A stretch of 64,000 nucleotides of DNA from Megalopta genalis (lineage: Eukaryota > Arthropoda > Insecta > Hymenoptera > Halictidae), in contig NW_027476334.1 of assembly GCF_051020955.1 (NCBI RefSeq), positions 186,001 through 250,000 on the forward strand, written 5' to 3'. A program made the translations under genes and the position numbers. Under the pieces are notes generated by a model that did not search any database, had not been told where the DNA came from, and worked only from the letters and a program-made list of their open reading frames with translations. The number at the start of each line of letters is the position of its first letter. Positions within the stretch are counted from its first letter, which is position 1. Positions 1-12,090 of this stretch are shown piece by piece.

Positions 1-184
1 GTTTCGCATGCTGTTGAAGATAAATCATGTATATCACAAGTATTTGAAGCTAAATTATTCGTTTCGCATGGATTCGAAGATAACCCTTCTAATTCGCATT
101 GATTTGAAGCTAAATCATGTGTTTCGCATGGATATGAAGCTAACTCGTTTGTTTCGCATGCAGTTGAAGCCGAATCATGTACAT

Positions 185-1620
185 CACAAGTATTTGAAGC
201 TAAATCATTTGTCGCATGCATTCGAAGATAATCCATCTACTTCGCATTAATTTGAAGCTAAATCATGTGTTTCGCTTGGATTTGAAGATAACTCGTTTGT
301 TTCGCATGCTGTTGAAGCTAAATCATGTATATCACAAGTATTTGAAGATAAACCATTTGTTTCGCATGGATTCGAAGATAAGCCTTCCACTTCGCATTGA
401 TTTGAAGCTAAATCTTGTGTTTCGCATGGACTTGAAACTAACTCGTTTGTTTCGCATTCTGTTGAAGCTAAATCATGTATAACACAAGTATTTGAAGCTG
501 TATCATTTGTTTCGCATGGATTCGAAGATAACCCTTCTAATTCGCATTGATTTTAATCTAAATCATGTGTTTCGCATGGATTTGAAGCTAACTCGTTTGT
601 TTCGCATGCAGTTGAAGCTGAATCATGTATATCACAAGTATTTGAAGCTAAACTATTCGTTTCGCATGGATTCGAAGATAAGCCATCCACTTCGCATGGG
701 TTTGAAGCTAAATCATGTGTTTCGCATGGATTTGAAACTAACTCGTTTGTTTCGCATGCCGTTGAAACTAAATCATGTATATCACAAGTATTTGAAGCTG
801 TATCATTTGTTTCGTCTGGATTCGAAGATAACCCTTCCAATTCGCATTGATTTGGAGCTAAATCATGTGTTTCGCATGGATTTGAAACTAACTCGTTTGT
901 TACGCATGCTGTTGAATCTAGATCATGTATATCACAAGTATTTGAAGCTATATCATATGTTTCGCATGGATTCGAAGATAACCCTTTATTTCGCATTGAT
1001 TTGAAGCTAAATCATGTGTTTCGCATGGATTTGAAGCTACACACGCTTTTTTCGCATGCAGTTGAAGCTAAATCATGTACATCACAAGTATTTGAAGCTA
1101 AACCATTTGTCGCATGCATTCGAAGATAATCCATCTACTTCGCATTAATTTGAAGCTAAATCATGTGTTTCGCTTGGATTTGATGATAACTCGTTTGTTT
1201 CGCATGCAGTTGAAGCTGAACCATATATATCACAAGTATTTGAAGCTAAACTATTCGTTTCGCATGGATTCGAAGGTAAGCCTTCCACTTCGCATTGATT
1301 TGAAGCTAAATCATGTGTTTCGCATGGATTTGAAGTTAACTCGTTTGTTTCGCATGCAGTTGAAGCTAAATCATGTATATCACAAGTATTTGAAGCTAAA
1401 TCATTTGTCGCATGCATTCGAAGATAATCCATCTACTTCGCATTCATTTGAAGCTAAATCATGTGTTTCGCTTGGATTTGAAGATAACTCGTTTGTTTCG
1501 CATGCGGTTGAAAGTAAATCATGTATATCACAAGTATTTGAAGCTAAACCATTTGTTTCGCATGGATTCGAAGATAAGCCTCCTACTTCGCATTGATTTG
1601 AAGCTAAATCATGTGTTTCG
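185..1620. repeat. Left block, shared with 45880-47315
   Basis: This 1.4-kb stretch of 150-bp units is matched by 45880-47315 at a constant offset of 45,695 bp. The match includes unusual variants such as GTTTCGTCTGG near 815 and 46510, GTTACGCATG near 899 and 46594, and a shortened CCTTTATTTCGC near 983 and 46678. Translated frames at 492-1004 and 46187-46699 are identical. A few single-base differences exist, for example GTCGCATGC near 1408 against GTCGTATGC near 47103, and CAGTTG near 1069 against CAGTGG near 46754. It therefore represents a distant segmental copy within the array. Bases 1-184 are ordinary array units without this match. Confidence 0.85.
205..240. repeat. Two-base-deleted S3 marker (TTTGTCGCATGCATTCG), exemplar
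   Basis: At this place the usual TTTGTTTCGCATGGATTCG is shortened by two bases and changed to GCATGCATTCG, followed by GATAATCCATCT. The same marker recurs near 1108, 1407, 8007, 10554, 16672, 19219, 25217, 36916, 37964, 41111, 41709, 45907, 46805, 47103 (with a further C to T), 48001, 56399 and 62845. It shifts all reading frames, and gives several level-3 periods a length two bases short of a multiple of 150. It is a useful single-origin marker for tracing copies. Confidence 0.85.
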
Positions 1621-3147
1621 CTTGGTTTTGAAGCTAACTCGTTTTTTTCGCATGCAGTTGTAGCTAAATCATGTATATCACAAGTATTTGAAGCTATACC
1701 ATTTGTGTCGCATGGATTCGAAGATAAGCCTTCTACTTCGCATTGATTTGATGCTAAATCATGTGTTTCGCATGGATTTGAAGCTAGCTCGTTTGTTTCG
1801 CATGCTGTTGAAGCTAAATCATGTACATCACAAGTATTTGCAACTAAACCATTAGTTTCGCATGGATTCGAGGATAACCCTTATACTTCGCATTGATTTG
1901 AAGCTAAATCATGTGTTTCGCATGGATTTGAATCCAACTCGTCTGTTTCGCATGCTGTTGAAGCTAAATCATGTATATCACAAGTATTTGAAGCTAAACC
2001 ATTTGATTCCCATGGTTTTGAAGCTAACCTTTCTACTTCGCATTGATTTGAAGATAAATCATGTGTTTCGCTTGCATTTGAATATAACACATTTGTTTCG
2101 CATGCTGTTGAAGCTAAATCATGTATATCACAAGTATTTGAAGCTAAACCATTTGTATCGCATGGGATCGAAGATAAGCCTCCTACTTCGCATTGATTTG
2201 TAGCTAAATCATGTGTTTCGCATGGATTTGAAGCTAACTCGTTTGTTTCGCATGCTGTTGAAGCTAAATCAAGTATATCACAAGTATTTGAAGTTAAACC
2301 ATTTGTTTCGCATTTATTCGAAGCTAAGCCTTCTACTTCGCATTGATTTGACGCTAAATCATGTGTTTCGCATGGATTTGAAGCTAACTCGTTTGTTTCG
2401 CATGCTGTTGAAGCTAAATCATGTATATCACAAATATTTGAAACTAAACCATTTGTTACGCATGGATTCGAAGATCAGCCTTCTACTTAGCATTGATTTG
2501 ATGCTAAATCATGTGTTTCGCATGGATTTGAAGCTAACTCTTTTTTTTGGCATGCTGTTGAAGCTATTTCATATATATCACAAGTATTTGAAGCTAAACC
2601 ATTTGTTTCGCATTTATTCGAAGCTAAGCCTTATACTTCGCATTGATTTGAGGCTAAATCATTTGTTTCGCTTGGTTTTGAAGCTAACTCGTTTTTTTCA
2701 CATGCTGTTGAAGCTAAATCATGTATATCACAATTATTTGAAGCTATATCATACGTTTCGCATGGATTCCAAGACAACCCTTCTAATTCGCATTGATTTG
2801 AAGCTAAATCATGTGTTTCGCATGGATTTGAAGCTAGCTCGTTTCTTTCGCATGCTGTTGAAGCTAAATCATGTATATCACAAGTATTTGAAGCTAAACC
2901 ATTTGTATCGCATGGGTATCGAAGAGAAGCCTCCTACTTCGCATTGATTTGAAGATAAATCATGTGTTTCGCATGGATTTGAAGCTAACTCGTTTGTTTC
3001 GCATGCTGTTGAAGCTAAATCATATATATCACAAGTATTTGAAGCTAAACCATTTGTTTCGCATTTATTCGAAGCTAAGCCTTCTACTTCGCATTGATTT
3101 GAGGCTAAATCATTTGTTTCGCTTGGTTTTGAAGCTAACTCGTTTTT
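1604..3147. repeat. Block with copies near 20.92, 26.92 and (in part) 48.69 kb
   Basis: About 1.5 kb is repeated at offset 19,311 bp (about 20.92-22.46 kb) and again at 25,309 bp (about 26.92-28.45 kb). The part from about 1650 is also repeated at offset 47,043 bp (from about 48.69 kb). Shared rare variants include GAGGATAACCCTTATAC near 1870, GATTCCCATGGTTTTG near 2005, TTTTTTTTGGCATGC near 2532 and CCAAGACAACCC near 2769. A one-base insertion, CATGGGTATCGAAGAG near 2911, is present in the copies near 22.23 and 28.23 kb. The corresponding CATGGGATCGAAGAG near 51.01 kb lacks it. The 3' end diverges at about 3148, where this copy has TTTTTTCACATGCTG and the 22.45-kb copy has TTTTTTCGCATGCAG. 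Confidence 0.83.
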
Positions 3148-3425
3148 TTCACATGCTGTTGAAGCTAAATCATGTATATCACAATTATTTGAAGCTATAT
3201 CATACGTTTCGCATGGATTCCAAGACAACCCTTCTAATTCGCATTGATTTGAAGCTAAATCATGTGTTTCGCATGGATATGAAGCTAACTCGTTTGTTTC
3301 GCATGCTGTTGAAGCTAAATCATGTATATCACAAATATTTGAAGCTAAACCATTTGTATCGCATGGGATCGAATATAAGCCTCCTACTACGCACTGATTT
3401 GAAGCTAAACCGTGTGTTTCGCATG

Positions 3426-6400
3426 GATTTGAAGCTAACTCGTTTGTTTCGCATGCTGTTGAAGCTAAATCATGTATATCACAAGTATTTGAAGCTAAAC
3501 CACTTGTTTCGCATGGTTTCGAAGCTAAGCCTTCTACTTCGCATTGATTTGAGGCTAAATCATGTGTTTCGCTTGGTTTTGAAGCTAACTCGTTTTTTTC
3601 GCATGCAGTTCAAGCTAAATCATGTACATCACATGTATTTGAAGCTATATCATTTGTTTCGCATGGATTCGAAGATAAGCCTTCTACTTCGCATTGATTT
3701 GAAGCTAAATCATGTGTTTCGCATGGATTTGAATCTAACTCGTTTGTTTCGCATGCTGTTGTAGCTAAATCATGTACATCACATGTATTTGAAGCTATAT
3801 CATTTGTTTCGCATGGATTCGAAGATAAGCCTTCTACTTCGCATTGATTTGAAGCTAAATCATGTGTTCCGCATGGATTTGAAGCTAACTCGTTTGTTTC
3901 GCATGCAGTTGAAGCTGAATCATGTATATCACAAGTATTTGAAGCTAAACTATTCGTTTCGCATGGATACGAAGATCAGCCTTCTATTTCGCATTGATTA
4001 GATGCTAAATCATGTGTTTCGCATGGGTTTGAAGCTATCTAGTTTGTTTCGCCTGCATTTGAAGCTATATCACTTATATTCCCAAGTATGTGAAGCTAAA
4101 TCATTCGTTTCGCATGGATTTGAAGCTAAGCCGACAACTTAGCGTTGACTTGATGATAAATCATGTTTTTCGGTTGGACTTGAAGCTAACTCGTTTGTTT
4201 CGCATGCTGTTGAAGCTAAATCATGTATATCACAAGTATTTGAAGCTAAACCAATTGTTTCGCATGAATTCGAAGATTAGCCTTCTACTTCGCATTGATT
4301 TTAATCTGAATCATATGTTTCGCATGGATTTGAAGCTAACTCGTTTGTTTCGCATGCTGTTGAAGCTAAATCATGTATAAAACAAGTATTTGAAGCTAAA
4401 CTATTCGTTTCGCATGGATTCGAAGATAAGCCTTCCACTTCGCATTGATTTGAAGCTAAATCATGTGTTTCGCAAGGATTTGAATTTAACACGTTTGTTT
4501 CGCATGCATTGAAGCTAAATCATGTACATCACAAGTATTTGAAGCTATATCATATGTTTCGCATGGATTCGAAGATAACCCTTCTAATTCGCATTGATTT
4601 GAAGCTAAATCATGTGTTTCGCATGGATTTGAAGCTAACTCGTTTGTTTCGCATGCTGTTGAAGCTAAGTCATGTATATCACAAGTATATGAAGCTAAAC
4701 CATTTGTTTCGCATGGATTCGAAGATAAGCCTCCATCTTCGCATTGATTTGAAGCTAAATCATGTGTTCGCATGCATTTGAAGCTACCTCGTTTGTTTCG
4801 CCTGCATTTGAAGCTATATCACTTATATTCACAAGTATGTGAAGCGAAATCATTCGTTTAGCATGGATTTGAAGCTAAGCCATCAACTTCGCGTTGACTT
4901 GATGCTAAATCATGTTTTTAGTTTGGACTTGAAGCTAGCTCGTTTGTTTCGCATGTTGTTGAAGCTAAATCATGTATTTCACAAGTATTTGATGCTACAC
5001 CATTTGTTTCGCATTTATTCGAATCTAAGCCTTCTACTTCACATTGATTTGAGGCTAAATCATGTGTCTCGCTTGGATTTGAAGCTAACTCGTTTGTTTC
5101 GCATGCTGTTGAAGCTGAATCATGTATATCACAAGTATTTGAAGCTAAACCATTTGTTTCGCATGGATTCGAAGATAAGCCTTCTACTTCGCATTGACTT
5201 TAATCTAAATCATGTGTATCGCATGGATTTCATGCTAACTCGTTTGTTTCGCATGCTGTTGAAGCTAAATCATGTATATCACAAGTATTTGAAGCTAAAC
5301 TATTCGTTTCGCATGGATTCGAAGATAAGCCTTCCACTTCGCATTGATTTGAAGCTAAATAATGTGTTTCTCATGGATTTGAAATTAACTCGTTTGTTTC
5401 GCATGCAGTTGAAGCTATATCATGTATATCACAAGTATTTGAAGCTAAACCATTTGTTCCGCATGGATTCGAAGATAAGCCTCCTACTTCGCATTGATTT
5501 GAAGCTAAATCATCTGTTCGCATGGATTTGAAGCTAACTCGTTTGTTTCGATTGCTGTTGAAGCTAAATCATGTATATCACAAGTATTTGCAGCTAAACC
5601 ATTTGTTTCGCATGGATTCGAAGATAAGCCTTCTACTTCGCATTGATTTGAAGCTAAATCATGCGTTTCGCATGGATTTGAATCTAACTCGTTTGTTTCG
5701 CACGCTGTTGAAGCTAAATCAAGTGTATCACAAGTATTTGAAGCTAAACCATTTGCTTCGCATGGATTCGAAGATCAGCCTTCCACTTCGCATTGATTAG
5801 ATGCTAAATCATGTGTTTCGCATGGATTTGAAGCTAACTCGCTTTTTTCGCATGCAGTTGAAGCTAAATCATGTACATCACAAGTATTTGAAGCTAAACC
5901 ATTTGTTTCGCATGGATTCGAAGATAATCCATGTTCTTCGCATTCATTTGAAGCTAAATTATGTGTTTCGATTGGATTTGAAGATAACTCATTTGTTTCG
6001 CATGCTATTAAAGCTAAATCATGTATATCACAAGTATTTGAAGATAAACCATTTGTTTCGCATGGATTCGAAGATAATCCATCTACTTCGCATTGATTTG
6101 AAGCTAAATCATGTGTTTCGCATGGATTTGAAGCTAACTCGTTTGTTTCGCATGCTGTTGAATCTAAATCATGTATATCACAAATATTTGAAGCTATATC
6201 ATATGTTTCGCATGGATTCGAAGATAACCCTTCTAAATCGAATTGATTTGAAGCTAAATCATGTGTTTCGCATGGATTTGAAGCTAAACTCGTTTTTTTC
6301 GCATGCAGTTGAAGCTAAATCATGTATATCACAAGTATTTGCAGCTAAACCATTTGTTTCGCATGGATTCGAAGATGAGCCTTCTACTTCGCATTGATTT

Positions 6401-9400
6401 TAATCTAAATCATGTGTATCGCACGGATTTGATTCTAACTCGTTTGTTTCGCATGCAGTTGAAGCTGAATCATGTATATCACAAGTATTTGAAGCTAAAC
6501 TATTCGTTTCGCATGGATTCGAAGATAAGCCTTCCACTTCGCATTGATTAGAAGCTAAATCATGTGTTTCGCATGGATTTGAATCTAACTCTTTTGTTTC
6601 GCATGCTGTTGAAGCTAAATCGTGTATATCACAAGTATTTGAAGCTATATCATTTGTTTCGCATGGATTCGAAGATAAGCCTCCTACTTCGCATTGATTT
6701 GAAGCTAAATCATGTGTTTCGCATGGATTTGAAGCTAACTCGTTTGTTTCGCATGCATTTGAAGCTGAATCATGTATATCACAAGTATTTGAAGCTAAAC
6801 TATTCGTTTCGCATGGATTCGAAGATAAGCCTTCCACTTCGCATTGATTTGAAGCTAAATCATGTGTTTCGCATGGATTTGAAGCTAACTCGTTTGTTTC
6901 GCATGCAGTTGACGCTGAACCATGTATATCACAAGTATTTGAAGCTAAACTATTCGTTTCGCATGGATTCGAAGGTAAGTCTTCCACTTCGCATTGATTT
7001 GAAGCTAAATCATGTGTTTCGCATGGATTTGAATCTAACTCGTTTATTTCGTATGCTGTTGAAGCTAAATCATGTATATCACAAGTATATGAAGCTAATC
7101 CATTTGTTTCGCATGTATTCGAAGATAAGCCATCTACTTCGCATTGATTTGAAGCTAAATCATGTGTTTCGCATGGATTTGAATCTAACTCGTTTGTTTC
7201 GCATGCTGTTGAAGCTAAATCAAGTGTATCACAAGTATTTGAAGCCAAACCATTTGCTTCGCATGGATTCGAAGATAAGCCTTCCACTTCGCATTCATTT
7301 CAAGCTAAATCATGTGTTCCGCTTGGATTTGAAGCTAACTCGTTTGTTTCGCATGCGGTTGAAAGTAAATCATGTATATCACAAGTATTTGAAGCTATAT
7401 CATACGTTTTGCATGGATTCCAAGATAACCCTTCTAATTCGCATTGATTTGAATCTAAATCATGTGTTTCGCAAGGATTTGAAGCTAACTCGTTTGTTTC
7501 GCATGCAGTTGAAGCTAAATCATGTATATCATAAGTATTTGAAGCTAAACCATTAGTTTCGCATGGATTCGAAGATCAGCCGTCGACTTCGCATTGATTT
7601 GATGCTAAATCATGTGTTTCGCATGGATTTGAAGCTAACTCGTTTGTTTCGCATGCAGTTGAAGCTATATCATGTATATCACAAGTATTTGAAGCTGTAT
7701 CATTTGTTTCGCATGGATTCGAAGATAACCCTTCTAATTCTCATTGATTTTAATCTAAATCATGTGTTTCGCATGGATTTGTAGCTAACTCGTTTGTTTC
7801 GCATGCAGTTGAAGCTGAATCATGTATATCACAAGTATTTGAAGCTAAACTATTCGTTTCGCATGGATTCGAAGGTAAGCCTTCCACTTCGCATTGTTTT
7901 GAAGCTAAATCATGTGTTTCGCATGGATTTGAAGTTAACTCGTTTGTTTCGCATGCAGTTGAAGCTAAATCATGTATATCACAAGTATTTGAAGCTAAAT
8001 CATTTGTCGCATGCATTCGAAGATAATCCATCTACTTCGCATTCATTTGAAGCTAAATCATGTGTTTCGCTTGGATTTGAAGATAACTCGTTTGTTTCGC
8101 ATGCGGTTGAAAGTAAATCATGTATATCACAAGTATTTGAAGCTAAACCATTTGTTTCGCATGGATTCGAAGATAAGCCTCCTACATCGCATTGATTTGA
8201 AGCTAAATCATGTGTTTCGCATGGATTTGAAGCTAACTCGTTTGTTTCGCATGCAGTTGAAGCTGAACCATGTATATCACAAGTATTTGAAGCTAAACTA
8301 TTCGTTTCGCATGGATTCGAAGGTAAGTCTTCCACTTCGCATTGATTTGAAGCTAAATCATGTGTTTCGCATGGATTTGAAGTTAACTCGTTTGTTTCGC
8401 ATGCAGTTGAAGCTAAATCATGTATATCACAAGTATTTGAAGCTACACCATTTGTTACGCATGGATTCGAAGATCAGCCTTCTACTTCGCATTGATTTGA
8501 TGCTAAATCATGTGTTTCGCATGGATTTGAAGCTAACTCGTTTTTTTCGCATGCAGTTGAAGCTAAATCATGTACATCACAAGTATTTGAAGCTAAACCA
8601 TTTGTTTCGCATGGATTCGAAGATAGTGCATCTACTTCGCATTGATTTGAAGATAAATCATGTGTTTCGCATGGATTTGAATCCAACTCGTTTGTTTCGC
8701 ATGCTGTTGGAACTAAATCATGTATATCACAAGTATTTGAAGCTATATGATTTGTTTCGCATGGATTCGAAGATAACCCTTCTAATTCGAATTGATGTGA
8801 GGCTAAATCATGTGTTTCGCTTGGATTTGAAGCTAACTCGTTTTTTTCGATAGTAGTTGAAGCTAAATCATGCATATCACAAGTATTTGAAGCTAAACCA
8901 TTTGATTCCCATGGTTTTGAAGCTAAGCTTTCTACTTCGCATTGATTTGAAGATAAATCATGTGTTTCGCTTGGATTTGAATATACCTCATTTGTTTCGC
9001 ATGCTGTTGAAGCTAAATCATGCATATCACAAGTATTTGAAGCTAAACCATTTGCTTCGCATGGATTCGAAGATCAGCCTTCTACTTCGCATTGATTTGA
9101 TGCTAAATCATGTGTTTCGCATGGATTTGAAGCTAGCTCGTTTCTTTCGCATGCTGTTGAAGCTAAATCATGTATATCACAAGTATTTGAAGCTAAACCA
9201 TTTGTATCGCATGGGATCGAAGAGAAGCCTCCTACTTCGCATTGATTTGAAGCTAAATCATGTGTTTCGCATGGATTTGAAGCTAACTCGTTTGTTTCGC
9301 ATGCTGTTGAAGCTAAATCATGTATAAAACAAGTATTTGAAGCTAAACTATTCGTTTCGCATGGATTCGAAGATAAGCCTTCCACTTCGCATTGATTTGA

Positions 9401-12090
9401 AGCTAAATCATGTGTTTCGCAAGGATTTGAATTTAACACGTTTGTTTCGCATGCATTGAAGCTAAATCATGTACATCACAAGTATTTGAAGCTATATCAT
9501 ATGTTTCGCATGGATTCGAAGATAACCCTTCTAATTCGCATTGATTTGAAGCTAAATCATGTGTTTCGCATGGATTTGAAGCTAACTCGTTTGTTTCGCA
9601 TGCTGTTGAAGCTAAGTCATGTATATCACAAGTATATGAAGCTAAACCATTTGTTTCGCATGGATTCGAAGATAAGCCTCCATCTTCGCATTGATTTGAA
9701 GCTAAATCATGTGTTCGCATGCATTTGAAGCTACCTCGTTTGTTTCGCCTGCATTTGAAGCTATATCACTTATATTCACAAGTATGTGAAGCGAAATCAT
9801 TCGTTTAGCATGGATTTGAAGCTAAGCCATCAACTTCGCGTTGACTTGATGCTAAATCATGTTGTTAGTTTGGACTTGAAGCCAGCTCGTTTGTTTCGCA
9901 TGTTGTTGAAGCTAAATCATGTATTTCACAAGTATTTGATGCTAAACCATTTGTTTCGCATTTATTCGAATCTAAGCCTTCTACTTCACATTGATTTGAG
10001 GCTAAATCATGTGTCTCGCTTGGATTTGAAGCTAACTCGTTTGTTTCGCATGCTGTTGAAGCTGAATCATGTATATCACAAGTATTTGAAGCTAAACCAT
10101 TTGTTTCGCATGGATTCGAAGATAACCCTTCTACTTCGCATTGATTAGATGCTAAATCATGTGTTTCGCATGGATTTGAAGCTAACTCGTTTTTTTCGCA
10201 TGCAGTTGAAGCTAAATCATGTACATCACAAGTATTTGAAGCTAAACCATTTGTTTCGCATGGATTCGAAGATAGTGCATCTACTTCGCATTAATTTGAA
10301 GCTAAATCATGTGTTTCGCTTGGATTTGATGATAACTCGTTTGTTTCGCATGCAGTTGAAGCTGAACCATATATATCACAAGTATTTGAAGCTAAACTAT
10401 TCGTTTCGCATGGATTCGAAGGTAAGCCTTCCACTTCGCATTGATTTGAAGCTAAATCATGTGTTTCGCATGGATTTGAAGTTAACTCGTTTGTTTCGCA
10501 TGCAGTTGAAGCTAAATCATGTATATCACAAGTATTTGAAGCTAAATCATTTGTCGCATGCATTCGAAGATAATCCATCTACTTCGCATTCATTTGAAGC
10601 TAAATCATGTGTTTCGCTTGGATTTGAAGATAACTCGTTTGTTTCGCATGCGGTTGAAAGTAAATCATGTATATCACAAGTATTTGAAGCTAAACCATTT
10701 GTTTCGCATGGATTCGAAGATAAGCCTCCTACCTCGCATTGATTTGAAGCTAAATCATGTGTTTCGCATGGATTTGAAGCTAACTCGTTTGTTTCGCATG
10801 CAGTTGAAGCTGAACCATGTATATCACAAGTATTTGAAGCTAAACTATTCGTTTCGCATGGATTCGAAGGTAAGTCTTCCACTTCGCATTGATTTGAAGC
10901 TAAATCATGTGTTTCGCATGGATTTGAAGTTAACTCGTTTGTTTCGCATGCAGTTGAAGCTAAATCATGTATATCACAAGTATTTGCAGCTAAACCATTT
11001 GTTTCGCATGGATTCGAAGATAACCCTTCTACTTCGCATTGATTTGAAGCTAAATCAGGTGTTTCGCATGGATTTGAGTCTAACTCGTTTGTTTCGCATG
11101 CTGTTGAAGCTAAATCAAGTGTATCACAAGTATTTGAAGCCAAATCATTTGCTTCGCATGGATTCGAAAATCAGCCTTCTACTTCGCATTGATTAGATGC
11201 TAAATCATGTGTTTCGCATGGATTTGAAGCTAACTCGTTTTTTTCGCATGCAGTTGAAGCTAAATCATGTACATCACAAGTATTTGAAGCTAAACCATTT
11301 GTTTCGCATGGATTCGAAGATAGTGCATCTACTTCGCATTGATTTGAAGATAAATCATGTGTTTCGCATGGATTTGAATCCAACTCGTTTGTTTCGCATG
11401 CTGTTGGAACTAAATCATGTATATCACAAGTATTTGAAGCTATATCATTTGTTTCGCATTTATTCGCAGATAACCCTTCTACTTCGCATTGATTTGAAGC
11501 TAAATCATGTGTTTCGCATGGATTTGGATCTAACTCGTTTGTTTCGCATGCTGTTGAAGCTAAATCAAGTGTATCACAAGTATTTGAAGCCAACTCATTT
11601 GCTTCGCATGGATTCGAAAATCAGCCTTCTACTTCGCATTGATTAGATGCTAAATCATGTGTTTCGCATGGATTTGAAGCTAACTCGTTTTTTTCGCATG
11701 CAGTTGAAGCTAAATCATGTACATCACAAGTATTTGAAGCTAAACCATTTGTTTCGCATGGATTCGAAGCTAAGCTTTCTACTTCGCATTGATTTGAAGA
11801 TAAATCATGTGTTTCGCTTGGATTTGAATATACCTCATTTGTTTCGCATGCTGTTGAAGCTAAATCATGTATATCACAAGTATTTGAAGCTAAACCATTT
11901 GCTTCGCATGGATTCGAAAATCAGCCTTCTACTTCGCATTGATTTGATGCTAAATCATGTGTTTCGCATGGATTTGAAGCTAGCTCGTTTCTTTCGCATG
12001 CTGTTGAAGCTAAATCATGTATATCACAAGTATTTGAAGCTAAACCATTTGTATCGCATGGGATCGAAGAGAAGCCTCCTACTTCGCATT
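3426..12090. repeat. 8,665-bp tandem duplication, copy A
   Basis: This segment is followed directly by a second copy (12091-20755) at a constant offset of 8,665 bp. Every long translated frame I compared is identical between the copies, including those at 4839 and 13504, 6400 and 15065, 8011 and 16676, and 11197 and 19862. I found no base difference in the lines spot-checked. The period is not a multiple of 3, 30 or 150 because the segment contains small indels, such as a one-base deletion at about 4506 (CATGCATTGAAGC) and one extra A near 6288 (GAAGCTAAACTCG). It also holds two related sub-blocks 4,947 bp apart (about 4.38-4.98 and 9.33-9.92 kb). Confidence 0.9.
4771..4960. repeat. Divergent D block (marker subfamily), exemplar
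   Basis: This unit is the most diverged recurring variant. It has GCCTGCATTTGAAGC, CACTTATATTCACAAG (one extra T relative to the normal S2), TGTGAAGCGAAATCATTCG, TTTAGCATGG, CATCAACTTCGCGTTGAC and GTTTTTAGTTTGGACTTG. The same block recurs with its GTGAAGC at about 9786, 13504, 18451, 24449, 29998, 37796, 38844, 42590, 52632 and 63573, with a variant near 57639. A sister form (ATATTCCCAAGTATG, GCCGACAACTTAGCG, TTTTTCGGTTGGAC) is at about 4090, 12755, 29249 and 52182. The blocks act as landmarks for the large duplications. Several are preceded by a one-base-deleted GTGTTCGCATGC. Confidence 0.85.

Noticed and set aside
205..240. Integration or attachment site at the two-base-deleted junctions
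   Set aside because: The change is a small deletion inside a monomer with satellite sequence on both sides; no inserted element or target-site duplication is present.
4771..4960. D block as a separate gene or promoter
   Set aside because: It aligns to the 30-bp monomers throughout, with more substitutions and a one-base insertion, and shows no promoter-like or coding structure of its own.
6400..7287. Secreted Cys-rich decapeptide-repeat gene on the minus strand
   Set aside because: No signal peptide, no unique termini, and frequent frameshifts and stops between copies. It is kept only as a possible ancestral coding origin.
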